Under the pieces are notes generated by a model. It did no database searches, was not told the DNA's origin, and saw nothing but the letters and a program-made list of their open reading frames with translations. The position numbers were made by a program, and so were the translations under genes. 6,413 nt of DNA from CBDTYW01 sp965364735 (GTDB lineage Bacteria > Actinomycetota > Nitriliruptoria > Nitriliruptorales > Nitriliruptoraceae): the NCBI GenBank assembly GCA_965364735.1, contig CBDTYW010000220.1, forward strand, positions 1 to 6,413. Direction: 5' to 3'. Positions 1 through 5,775 of this stretch are shown here, in pieces (the first letter of the stretch is position 1; every line of letters begins with the position of its first letter).

Positions 1-601
1 GCAGCGCCGCGGTCGCCGAGAGCAGGCGGGCTGCGGGTGTCGGCGCGTCGATGCGCTCCGCGGCCGCGCGGAGCACGTGGGCCTGCCAGGCGTCACGTTC
101 TCCGAGCGGCTGTCCGTCGGCTCCGAGCAGCGCATCGCCCTCGAGCCAGCTGAGCACGAGGTCGGGACGGTGCACCATGTAGCGGTCGAGCAGGTCGGCG
201 ACATGGCGCAGCGCTCCGAGCCGTCTGCCGCCGAGATCGGCGTTGAGGGGTCCGAGCGTTCGTGCCGATCCTCCTGCGGCGACCACGTCGAGCAGGCGCC
301 AGGCGAGCGCGTTGGGGGCCCACGGGTCGTCGCCCTCCGCGGCGATCCCGGTGGCCGTCGCCACGATGCGCCGGACGAGGGTCGCGGGGAACGGGAAGGT
401 GACGTTGGCGCAGACGCCGTCCGTGCGACCGCTGGTGGCCCCGAGGTGGCGCGCAAGCATCTGGGCCAGCCAGCGTTCGATGCCGCGCGAGTGGACCGCC
501 ACCACCTCGGGGGTGAACGGGTCATCGAGCGGTTCGGCGAGGACCTCGGCCAGCGCAGGCACGAGCAGGTCCGCGCGGGTGGCGCGGTGCACGTGCAGCA
601 T
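1..601 (-). CDS. recC: RecC, exodeoxyribonuclease V gamma subunit (N-terminal part, cut by window edge)
   Basis: RecC is the Chi-recognising, helicase-like subunit of RecBCD, the cytoplasmic helicase-nuclease that processes double-strand DNA ends for recombination. The ORF reads from an ATG at 601 to the left edge without a stop, giving 200 residues of a protein usually about 1,100 long. Family signatures I recognise are the opening MLHVHRATRADLLVPALAE, the segment VVAVHSRGIERWLAQML (residues 33-49, which corresponds to helicase motif Ia territory), DGVCANVTFPFP (61-72), DDPWAPNALAWRLL (91-104), and RHVADLLDRYMVHRPDLV (132-149). The start fits because homologues begin at the same residue; only a weak purine run (GGGA, about 8 bases upstream) serves as a ribosome binding site. 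The recB and recD genes commonly lie downstream, here beyond the left edge. It is transcribed divergently from the thioredoxin-fold gene at 686. Family assignment is from remembered motifs, but several independent blocks agree. Confidence 0.9.
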   Translation of the reverse strand, partial: MLHVHRATRADLLVPALAEVLAEPLDDPFTPEVVAVHSRGIERWLAQMLARHLGATSGRTDGVCANVTFPFPATLVRRIVATATGIAAEGDDPWAPNALAWRLLDVVAAGGSARTLGPLNADLGGRRLGALRHVADLLDRYMVHRPDLVLSWLEGDALLGADGQPLGERDAWQAHVLRAAAERIDAPTPAARLLSATAAL

Positions 602-685
602 CGGGTTCCCGACGGTCGTAGGGTGGACGGTTCATCGAAGCAGAACAGCGTCCCGGTGGGTGGGACATCGATCCGAGGAGCAACG
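602..685. promoter_or_regulatory. Divergent intergenic region between recC and the Rv2466c-like gene
   Basis: These 84 bases separate two divergent starts, so both promoters should lie here or just inside the gene ends. On the plus strand there is a -10-like TAGGGT at 619-624, with no convincing -35 hexamer at the usual spacing. A strong ribosome binding site, GAGGAG at 675-680, stands 5 bases before the ATG at 686. If TAGGGT is the -10 box, the leader would be about 55 bases. No clear promoter for recC was recognised on the minus strand. The octamer CGTAGGGT (617-624) recurs in the other divergent region of the window at 4489-4496. The Shine-Dalgarno site is directly visible; the promoter call is inference. 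Confidence 0.4.
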
Positions 686-1417
686 ATGACGACGCCCGAC
701 CCCGACCTGCTCTTCTGGTTCGACCCCGTCTGCCCGTTCGCATGGATGACCAGCCGGTGGGTCCAGGAGGTCGTGGCCCTGCGCGAGTACTCGGTCGAGT
801 GGCGCTTCATCTCGCTGCGCCAGCTCAACGCCCACGTCGACTACGACACCCACTTCCCCCCGGAGTACGAGGAGGGCCACACCGCGGGTCTGCGGATGCT
901 GCGGGTGGCCGCGAAGGCGCAGGCCGAGCACGGGAAGGAGTGCCTCGACGCGCTCTACACCGCCTTCGGCACCCACATCTTCGACGTTGCGCCCGATGAC
1001 GTGATGGGCACGCGGGGCTTCATCGGCTCGCCGGCACACGTGACGCCGATCCTCGAGCAGGCCGGGCTGCCCACGTCGTTGGTCGACGCGCTCGACGACA
1101 CCTCCTTCGACGCCGAGATCCAGGCCTCGACCGACCTCGCGCTCTCGTTGACCGGCAAGGACGTCGGGACGCCGATCATCCAGTTCCAGCCCCCCGACGG
1201 CGTCGCGTTCTTCGGGCCCGTGATCAGCCGTCTGCCCCGCGGCGAGGACGCGGTGCGTCTGTGGGACGCCGTGATCGAGCTCGCGTCGTTCCCCGGCTTC
1301 GCGGAGATGAAGCGGTCGCTGCGCGAGCAGCCGCAGCTGCGCGCGTTCGGCGTCACGGAGGCAGACGTCGGGCGCCAGGAGGACTGGCACGCCGGGAGCC
1401 GTCGGCTCAAGAAGTGA
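686..1417 (+). CDS. DsbA-family protein, mycothiol-dependent nitroreductase Rv2466c-like
   Basis: This 243-residue cytoplasmic protein has the thioredoxin fold with helical insertion typical of DsbA/FrnE-like oxidoreductases. It most resembles Mycobacterium tuberculosis Rv2466c, a mycothiol-dependent reductase that activates nitro prodrugs. Shared blocks are LFWFDPVCPFAWMTSRWV (residues 9-26), EEGHTAGLRMLRVAAKAQAEHG (62-83, interrupted matches), LYTAFGTHIF (90-99), KDVGTPII with the cis-proline P163, and VAFFGPVISRLPRGEDAVRLWDA (173-195, partial matches). The active site reads C16-P-F-A19; Rv2466c has CPWC as I remember it, so the resolving cysteine is missing. The only other cysteine is C86. 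No signal peptide is seen. The ATG at 686 is chosen because GAGGAG precedes it by 5 bases and the family N-terminus begins there; the same frame stays open upstream as far as 77, but that part only shadows recC. It converges on the membrane protein gene with 9 bases between the stops. The substrate is unknown. Confidence 0.85.
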   Translation: MTTPDPDLLFWFDPVCPFAWMTSRWVQEVVALREYSVEWRFISLRQLNAHVDYDTHFPPEYEEGHTAGLRMLRVAAKAQAEHGKECLDALYTAFGTHIFDVAPDDVMGTRGFIGSPAHVTPILEQAGLPTSLVDALDDTSFDAEIQASTDLALSLTGKDVGTPIIQFQPPDGVAFFGPVISRLPRGEDAVRLWDAVIELASFPGFAEMKRSLREQPQLRAFGVTEADVGRQEDWHAGSRRLKK

Positions 1418-1426
1418 CGCGACCGA

Positions 1427-3466
1427 TCAGCTGAGACGGCTGCGCAGCTCCGCCAGCCCGTCCGCGTCCGGGTCGATCTCGGCAGCGGCGTCCGCGGACT
1501 CAACCGCCGCGTCGGTCAGCCCCCGCTCGAGCTGGGCGGTGCCCAGCGCGACCAGCCAACGAGCATCGTCGGGGGCGCCCTCGACGATCGCCTCGAGCGC
1601 TCCGATGACCCGGTTGAGCGCGGTCTTGCGGTAGACCTCCTGCACGTCGGGAGCCTGTCGAGCGACCTCGACGACCTCGAGGAAGTAGACCTCGGCGAGC
1701 GCTTCGTCTCCCACGACCAGCGCGGCGAGCCCGGCCTCGGCGCCGAGGTCCGGATCCTTCGGGTCGGTCGTCCGGGCGAGGGCGTAGTACGCGATCGCCT
1801 CCTCGGGGCGTCCGAGCGCCACGACCGTCCGTGCCGCGGTGATGGATGCGGAGAGGTCGTTGGGGTTGCGGCGCAGCGCCTCGTCGAGGGCCTCGACTCC
1901 CTGCTCGGCGAACCCGCTCTGCCCGATCTGGATGAGCGCGATGCCCTGCAGGCGCGGATACGTCTCCTCCCACGGGACGAGGGAAGAGCCACGTTCGAGC
2001 TGCCGGGCCCCGTTGACGATGTCGTTGGCGACGATCTTGCGGCGGCCGTCGGCCACGACCGCGTCGGCGATGACCATGCGACCACCGACGACGACGAGGA
2101 CGACCGCGACGACCGCCGTCGGGACGGCGACAGCGAGCTTGCCGGCAACCCTCTTGAGGGCCGGCAACGGGATCGTGCGGCGTTCCGGAGGGAGCCCGGC
2201 GACGATCACGGCCCCGGAGACGACCGCGTGGAGGAGCCGGAGCGGGACGACGTCGATCGAGACGAGCGCCTGTGCCTGGTAGGCGACCCACGCCCCCCCG
2301 AAGGCGCCGAGGACCAGCAGATCGTCGCCCTCGGCCTCGCTGAGCCCGACGACGAGCGCGTAGCCGACGACGCCGAGGACCGCGAGGTACGCGAGCCCGA
2401 CGAGCAGGCCACCGCCGGCGAACAGGTTCAGGATCACGTCATGGGCAGCGTCGGAGGCGTTGGTCAGGTCACGCCGGAGCGTCTCGTCGATGGGACGCAG
2501 CAGGTTGTAGTGGTCCCCGTAGCTGTCGAGGCCCTGGCCGAGGATGGGCGAGTCCGTGAACTGGTTCCACGCGGTCTGCCAGAGCAGACGTCGTGACTGC
2601 ACCGTCGACTGGCCGGACAGGAACGTCAACGGCCCGAAGCCGGCGACGTCGAGCGTCAGCAGGACGGTCGCCAACGCTGCTCCGGCGATCCAGACGCGGG
2701 AGCCGACACGGCGGACCGCACCGCCTTGGCGGAGCAGGAGCGCGAGGCCGTACACGGCGATGCCGGCGGCTCCTGCGAAGAGCCCCTGGAGCTCCTGGGA
2801 GCCCGCGATGCCGATCGCTGCCAGGACGGCGCAGACGGCGCAGAACCCCCGGATGATGGCGTCCCACTCGCGGCGCATCGCGCCCCAGATCGCCACCGGC
2901 AGACCGATGGCGAGGTAGGCGCCGGCGAAGTCAGGGTTGCCGAAGGTGCCGAGGACCTTGCCGATGAACTCGGGGTTGTCCCAGGCGACCGGGTCGTTGC
3001 CGGTGATCTGGAGGACTCCGTAGGCCCCGGTCAGGCCGATCGCCCCGGTGATCGCCAGCGCCAAGGAGCTCAGCGTCGCCATGCGGTGGTAGACGACCGT
3101 CGCGAGCAGGACGACCACGAACACGAGGTAGCCGAGCGCGCCGGCCTGACGCCCGTACTCGCCGAAGAACGCGGTGACCCCGCCGCGCAGGACGGTGGAG
3201 AGGAGCAGCGCCGCGGAGAACGCGCCGAGCGCGATGACGATCGGGTGCCTGACGACCTGCGCCTCACCGACCAGCAGCATCCGCAGCGCCGCGACGACGA
3301 CGATCGCCACGGCGATCCACATCGTCGCCACGGCCTTGCCGAGCATCGCAGCGTCGTTCGAGAACGTGACGAGCACGGTCGCGGAGAGCAGCACGGCCGC
3401 GTTGAGCAGCCGGCGCTGGGTGAGCTCGAGGCGGCCGTGTCGGGCGCGCGCTTCAGCAGTGACCAT
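1427..3466 (-). CDS. O-antigen ligase/polymerase (Wzy_C) superfamily membrane protein with C-terminal TPR-like region
   Basis: This 679-residue integral membrane protein belongs to the Wzy_C/WaaL/PglL superfamily, which transfers or polymerises lipid-linked glycans on the outer face of the cytoplasmic membrane. I count about 12-13 hydrophobic segments between residues 21 and 463, for example 47-66, 75-92, 110-126, 206-222, 226-245, 257-275, 346-373, 408-425 and 446-463. The signature GKVLGTFGNPDFAGAYLA lies at 169-186. The long external loop (about 276-345) carries R292/R293, LWQTAWNQFTDSPILGQGLDSYGDHY blocks (295-320), and AHDVILNLFAGGGLL around H342, the place of the conserved catalytic-loop Arg and His residues of this family. 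Residues about 465-679 are soluble, helical and alanine-rich with TPR-like units such as EALDEALRRNPNDLSA and EEAIAYYALARTTDPKDPDLG. The ATG at 3466 follows the upstream stop by 20 bases, suggesting an operon with the MDR gene; its ribosome binding site is weak (GGA, 8 bases off). No glycosyltransferase or flippase gene is near, so the glycan cannot be named. Confidence 0.82.
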   Translation of the reverse strand: MVTAEARARHGRLELTQRRLLNAAVLLSATVLVTFSNDAAMLGKAVATMWIAVAIVVVAALRMLLVGEAQVVRHPIVIALGAFSAALLLSTVLRGGVTAFFGEYGRQAGALGYLVFVVVLLATVVYHRMATLSSLALAITGAIGLTGAYGVLQITGNDPVAWDNPEFIGKVLGTFGNPDFAGAYLAIGLPVAIWGAMRREWDAIIRGFCAVCAVLAAIGIAGSQELQGLFAGAAGIAVYGLALLLRQGGAVRRVGSRVWIAGAALATVLLTLDVAGFGPLTFLSGQSTVQSRRLLWQTAWNQFTDSPILGQGLDSYGDHYNLLRPIDETLRRDLTNASDAAHDVILNLFAGGGLLVGLAYLAVLGVVGYALVVGLSEAEGDDLLVLGAFGGAWVAYQAQALVSIDVVPLRLLHAVVSGAVIVAGLPPERRTIPLPALKRVAGKLAVAVPTAVVAVVLVVVGGRMVIADAVVADGRRKIVANDIVNGARQLERGSSLVPWEETYPRLQGIALIQIGQSGFAEQGVEALDEALRRNPNDLSASITAARTVVALGRPEEAIAYYALARTTDPKDPDLGAEAGLAALVVGDEALAEVYFLEVVEVARQAPDVQEVYRKTALNRVIGALEAIVEGAPDDARWLVALGTAQLERGLTDAAVESADAAAEIDPDADGLAELRSRLS

Positions 3467-3486
3467 CGTGTGTTCCGGTTCCCTCT

Positions 3487-4446
3487 TCAGACGGTCAGGA
3501 CGAGCTTGCCGAACACGTCGCCGTCCGCGAGCCGCTGGAACGCGGTGGCGGCCTCGTCGATCGGGAAGACCTCGTCGACGACCGGACGGACGCCGGTCGC
3601 CGCGAGCATCCGCACGACCTGCTGGAGCTCCTGCTTGGTCCCCATCGTGGAGCCGACGACCTCGAGCTGTCGGTAGAAGACGCGGTTCAGGTCAGCGGGA
3701 GGGTTCGGTCCGGAGGTGGCGCCGGCCACGACGACGACACCGCCGGGCTCGAGCGCCTTCAGCGAATGCGACCACGTGGCCTCGCCGACCGTCTCCATCA
3801 CGGCGTCGACGCGGCCGGCGAGGCGCTCGCCGGACATCACGGTGGCGTGGGCGCCGAGCTCAGCGGCGCGTGCGAGCTTGGCCTCGTCGCGGCTGGTGAC
3901 GGTGACGTGCAGGCCGCCGGCCTTGGCCAGCAGCTGCAGCGCCGTGGCCACTCCTCCGCCCGCCCCCTGGATGAGGACGCGGTCACCGGGACGAAGGCGT
4001 CCGCGGGTGAAGAGCATCCGGTACGCGGTGAGGAACGCGACGGGCAGGCAGGCCGCATCGGTGAACGACAGCTCCGGCGGCTTCGGGATGACGTTGCGCG
4101 TCGGCACCGTCACGAGCTCCGCGAACGTGCCGTCGTGGCGCTCTGAGAGGATGTTGAAGTCTGGCGCCAGGGTCTCGTCACCGTCGGGCGTGGCGATCAC
4201 CGCGTGCACGATCACCGGGTCGCCGTCGAGCGTCTCCCCCGCGGCGTCGCAGCCGAGGATGATCGGCAGCCGGGCAGGGTCGATGCCCACGCCCTTGAGC
4301 GTCCACAGGTCGTGGTGGTTCAGGGCTGCGGCGCGCACGCGTACCACGGTCCACCCGGGAGGAGGATCCGGATCCGGCCGCTGCCCGAGGGTGAGCCCCT
4401 GGAGCGGATCGTCGCGGTTGATGGCGGTGGCGGTGACGGCGTACAT
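3487..4446 (-). CDS. MDR-superfamily NAD(P)H-dependent oxidoreductase, zinc-independent type
   Basis: This 319-residue cytoplasmic protein is a medium-chain dehydrogenase/reductase of the alcohol dehydrogenase/quinone oxidoreductase type: an N-terminal GroES-like domain (about 1-125) followed by a Rossmann nucleotide-binding domain. Recognisable blocks are VRAAALNHHDLWTLKGVGID (residues 37-56), LPIILGCDAAGE (60-71), HDGTFAELVTVPTRNVIP (104-121), LPVAFLTAYRMLF (134-146), and the dinucleotide-binding turn VLIQGAGGGVATALQLLAK (157-175). In zinc-containing relatives a cluster of four cysteines precedes the HDGTFAE block; here that stretch (82-103) has none. The usual catalytic-zinc Cys and His are N43 and C66-D67. 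Only C66 and C133 are present, so zinc is probably not used. The ATG at 4446 begins the family N-terminus (MYAVTATAI) and sits 7 bases after TAGCCT, as in leaderless transcripts. A GTG at 4521 in frame was rejected because it would overlap the neighbour's ribosome binding site. The substrate is unknown. Confidence 0.85.
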   Translation of the reverse strand: MYAVTATAINRDDPLQGLTLGQRPDPDPPPGWTVVRVRAAALNHHDLWTLKGVGIDPARLPIILGCDAAGETLDGDPVIVHAVIATPDGDETLAPDFNILSERHDGTFAELVTVPTRNVIPKPPELSFTDAACLPVAFLTAYRMLFTRGRLRPGDRVLIQGAGGGVATALQLLAKAGGLHVTVTSRDEAKLARAAELGAHATVMSGERLAGRVDAVMETVGEATWSHSLKALEPGGVVVVAGATSGPNPPADLNRVFYRQLEVVGSTMGTKQELQQVVRMLAATGVRPVVDEVFPIDEAATAFQRLADGDVFGKLVLTV

Positions 4447-4523
4447 GGCGCGGAGGCTAGTGGTTGCGCCGTCTCCGGCACCCACCGACGTAGGGTTCGT
4501 CCTACCCCGCATGAGGAGCACCG
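4447..4523. promoter_or_regulatory. Divergent promoter region between the MDR gene and the PPK head-domain gene
   Basis: These 77 bases hold signals for both directions. On the minus strand, TAGCCT (read from 4459 down to 4454) is followed by exactly 7 bases and then the ATG of the MDR gene. There is no Shine-Dalgarno sequence, so this looks like a leaderless promoter, which is common in actinobacteria. On the plus strand, TAGGGT (4491-4496) could be the -10 box for the gene at 4524, with a predicted leader near 20 bases that contains GAGGAG at 4513-4518, 5 bases from the GTG start. A short inverted repeat, GTAGG (4490-4494) and CCTAC (4501-4505) with a 6-base gap, overlaps that -10-like box and might be an operator or chance. 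No consensus -35 hexamer is evident for either. Motifs are visible; promoter function is inferred. Confidence 0.45.
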
Positions 4524-5180
4524 GTGACTGAGAGCGTCGACCTCACGTCCAGCGCGCCGATGCTGACGATGCAAGACCTCCGGGCCGGCGAACGCCGGCA
4601 GCTCGCTCGGCTGTTCTCCGAGTCCGTCTTCCCGTTGCTCACGCCGCTCGCCATCGACCTGACGCACCCCCTCCCGACGATGCGCGACGGCACGTTGCTC
4701 GTGTGCTGCGGGGTCAGCGAGCTCCTCGGAGGGGGCGACGACGACGGCGCTCGGCGCGTCGTCGCGGCCGGGTCAGCGCAGGATCTCCGTCGCCTCGGCA
4801 ACCGCCCCGCCGTCATCCCGCTGCCCGAGGCGCTGGACCGCGCGATCGTGCTCGACCGTGGCCATCGACAGGTCGGCATCGGCGGCGACGAGCTGGTGCG
4901 TGCACACGCTGACCAGCTGTTCCCCGGGCTCGCCGTCGTGAAGACCGTTTCGCTCCGGCTGCACGCGACGCAGGGAGCCACCGGCGACATGCTGGACCTG
5001 CGCGATCGCCAGCCGATCGGCATGACGGTCACGAGCTGGGCCGACGCGGACCTCGCGGCGGAGCTGCTCTCCGAGGTGGCCGAGATCGCCGAGGTCCGTC
5101 TCGTGGCGTCGCTGCACCGTCCGGACCCGGTGGCGCAGGCACGCAGGCCTCGTCAGCTGCGGACCGGCCAGCTCAGCTGA
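4524..5180 (+). CDS. Stand-alone polyphosphate kinase 1 head (H) domain-like protein
   Basis: This 218-residue protein resembles only the central head domain of polyphosphate kinase 1 (PPK1), the enzyme that makes polyphosphate from ATP. The clearest matches are LARLFSESVFPLLTPLAID-THPLP (residues 28-51; PPK1 typically reads YFRDxVFPVLTPLAVDPAHPFP), the VIPLPEAL segment (97-104; PPK1 RFVPLEDLI region), and ELVRAHADQLFPGLAVVKTVSLRL (123-146; PPK1 HLDQLFPGMEVLxHHTFRVTR). A final alpha/beta part (about 167-195, ending AEVRLV) fits the PVRLEV end of that domain. The E. coli H domain spans about 215 residues, so the length fits a single domain. The helical N domain and the two phospholipase-D-like catalytic domains with the autophosphorylated histidine are absent, so no kinase activity is expected. 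The GTG at 4524 is supported by GAGGAG 5 bases upstream. No signal peptide or membrane segment is seen. It overlaps the opposite gene's 3' end by 8 bases. It may regulate a full PPK1 elsewhere or be a degraded remnant; the intact frame favours the former. Confidence 0.7.
   Translation: MTESVDLTSSAPMLTMQDLRAGERRQLARLFSESVFPLLTPLAIDLTHPLPTMRDGTLLVCCGVSELLGGGDDDGARRVVAAGSAQDLRRLGNRPAVIPLPEALDRAIVLDRGHRQVGIGGDELVRAHADQLFPGLAVVKTVSLRLHATQGATGDMLDLRDRQPIGMTVTSWADADLAAELLSEVAEIAEVRLVASLHRPDPVAQARRPRQLRTGQLS
5173..5180. other. Self-complementary octamer forming both stop codons of two convergent genes
   Basis: TCAGCTGA reads the same on both strands. Its last three bases are the TGA stop of the plus-strand PPK head-domain gene, and its first three are the reverse complement of the TGA stop of the minus-strand DUF3105-like gene. 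The two coding regions therefore overlap by these 8 bases, and both proteins end in Ser encoded by AGC. The same octamer lies at 1427-1434, at the other convergent junction, where it again supplies the minus-strand stop. Confidence 0.9.
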
Positions 5181-5739
5181 ACGAGCGCGAGCAGCCCCCG
5201 TCGACGGGGCCGAGCCCGCCGAAGGCCGTGACGAACGAGTCGACCTGCGGGACGGGCGGCGAGTCCGCGACCATCCGGCGCAGCCACCCGGTCACCACGA
5301 CCGGGTCCCCGAGATCGGGAGACGGCGCGATGAGGATCGCGTCGGCGTGCCGCTGCGTGAGGGCCGCGAGGTCGGCCAGGTCCGCTGCGTCCATGTCCTC
5401 GGGCCGGTACTGGACGACCACGATCCCGCCGGCGACGCTCGCGCGGAGGTCGTCGAGATCCACCGGCGCGCTGGTGGCGCCACAGCGGACGGTCCCGCGC
5501 GGCTGGCCCGACGTCGGTGCGGCGTCGTCACGTTCGTCCGCGTCCGGATCGAGTCCGGGGGTGTCCAGATCGCCTTCGAACGCCACGAGGTTGCCCAGCT
5601 GCGCACGGGCTGCGCCGACCGGGTTGACCCGCCCGAAGACCACGCCAGCACCGAGGCCGCCGACGACCACGACGACGCCCGCCAGCAGGAACATCAGCAG
5701 CTGCCGGCTCACCCGACCGCGGGCGTCGTCCTGCTCCAT
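5173..5739 (-). CDS. Membrane-anchored DUF3105-like protein
   Basis: This 188-residue protein has a short charged cytoplasmic N-terminus, one membrane segment (about 13-36, LLMFLLAGVVVVVGGLGAGV), a polar acidic linker (about 55-78), and an extracytoplasmic domain. The domain resembles DUF3105, a family of unknown function common in actinobacteria: PTSG (75-78) and RCGATSAPV (85-93) stand where the family has PPTSGPH and a CGVY-PV stretch, GGIVVVQYRPE (104-114) matches its EHGAVWVTYRP strand, and ILIAPSPDLGDPVVVTGWLRRM (135-156, partial) matches its VLVSPYPGL-PVVASAWGR block. The family histidines after PPTSG and before the VVVxYRP strand are missing, so any metal or catalytic site they form is lost. 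C86 and C183 could form a disulfide outside the membrane. The ATG at 5739 follows AAGG by 9 bases and GAGG more closely. It lies 36 bases downstream of the helix-turn-helix gene, on the same strand, with a TAGGCT -10-like box overlapping that gene's stop. Confidence 0.6.
   Translation of the reverse strand: MEQDDARGRVSRQLLMFLLAGVVVVVGGLGAGVVFGRVNPVGAARAQLGNLVAFEGDLDTPGLDPDADERDDAAPTSGQPRGTVRCGATSAPVDLDDLRASVAGGIVVVQYRPEDMDAADLADLAALTQRHADAILIAPSPDLGDPVVVTGWLRRMVADSPPVPQVDSFVTAFGGLGPVDGGCSRSFS
5196..5209. other. 14-bp perfect palindrome, possible weak transcript-end hairpin
   Basis: CCCCGTCGACGGGG is perfectly self-complementary and can fold as a 5-bp G/C stem with a TCGA loop. It begins 16 bases after the stop of the PPK head-domain gene, inside the 3' end of the opposite DUF3105-like gene, where it encodes Pro-Val-Asp-Gly. 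There is no following T-run, so it is not a standard intrinsic terminator. It might still slow polymerase leaving the plus-strand gene, or be a chance product of GC-rich coding sequence. Confidence 0.25.
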
Positions 5740-5775
5740 GTCCTCGCGCCTTGTGCTGTTCGATGTCGACGCAGC
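5740..5775 (-). promoter_or_regulatory. Short gap between the HTH gene and the DUF3105-like gene, with possible internal promoter
   Basis: Only 36 bases separate the two minus-strand genes, which favours cotranscription. A TAGGCT box, read from 5778 down to 5773, incorporates the TAG stop of the upstream gene. It would place a start site near 5765, about 26 bases before the ATG at 5739. The leader contains AAGG and GAGG ribosome-binding candidates. No -35 consensus was found. This is a weak inference. Confidence 0.25.

Noticed and set aside
77..685. In-frame upstream extension of the Rv2466c-like gene to a 446-residue protein
   Set aside because: The extension lies antisense to recC, whose reading frame has strong family motifs. 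It has no family similarity, and the ATG at 686 has a good ribosome binding site.
632..1390. 252-residue minus-strand ORF opposite the Rv2466c-like gene
   Set aside because: Its residues are rich in Arg, Gly and Val with no domain pattern, as expected of the complement of a GC-rich gene. The plus strand carries clear family motifs.
1411..1450. Intrinsic terminator between the convergent genes at 1417 and 1427
   Set aside because: Only short inverted repeats such as GCTGCGCAGC (1439-1448) are present, inside coding sequence and without a T-run.
2726..3676. 316-residue plus-strand ORF opposite the ligase gene
   Set aside because: It is highly charged and low in complexity (repeated Asp, Arg, Gly, Glu) and spans the junction of two well-supported minus-strand genes.
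4447..4521. GTG at 4521 as start of the MDR oxidoreductase
   Set aside because: The added 25 residues have no family similarity and would run through the promoter and ribosome binding site of the divergent gene. The ATG at 4446 matches the family N-terminus.
4447..5739. The PPK-like gene as a frameshifted full-length ppk1
   Set aside because: No PPK N-domain motifs were seen upstream, and no catalytic-domain motifs in the plus-strand frames downstream, where a DUF3105-like gene occupies the other strand.
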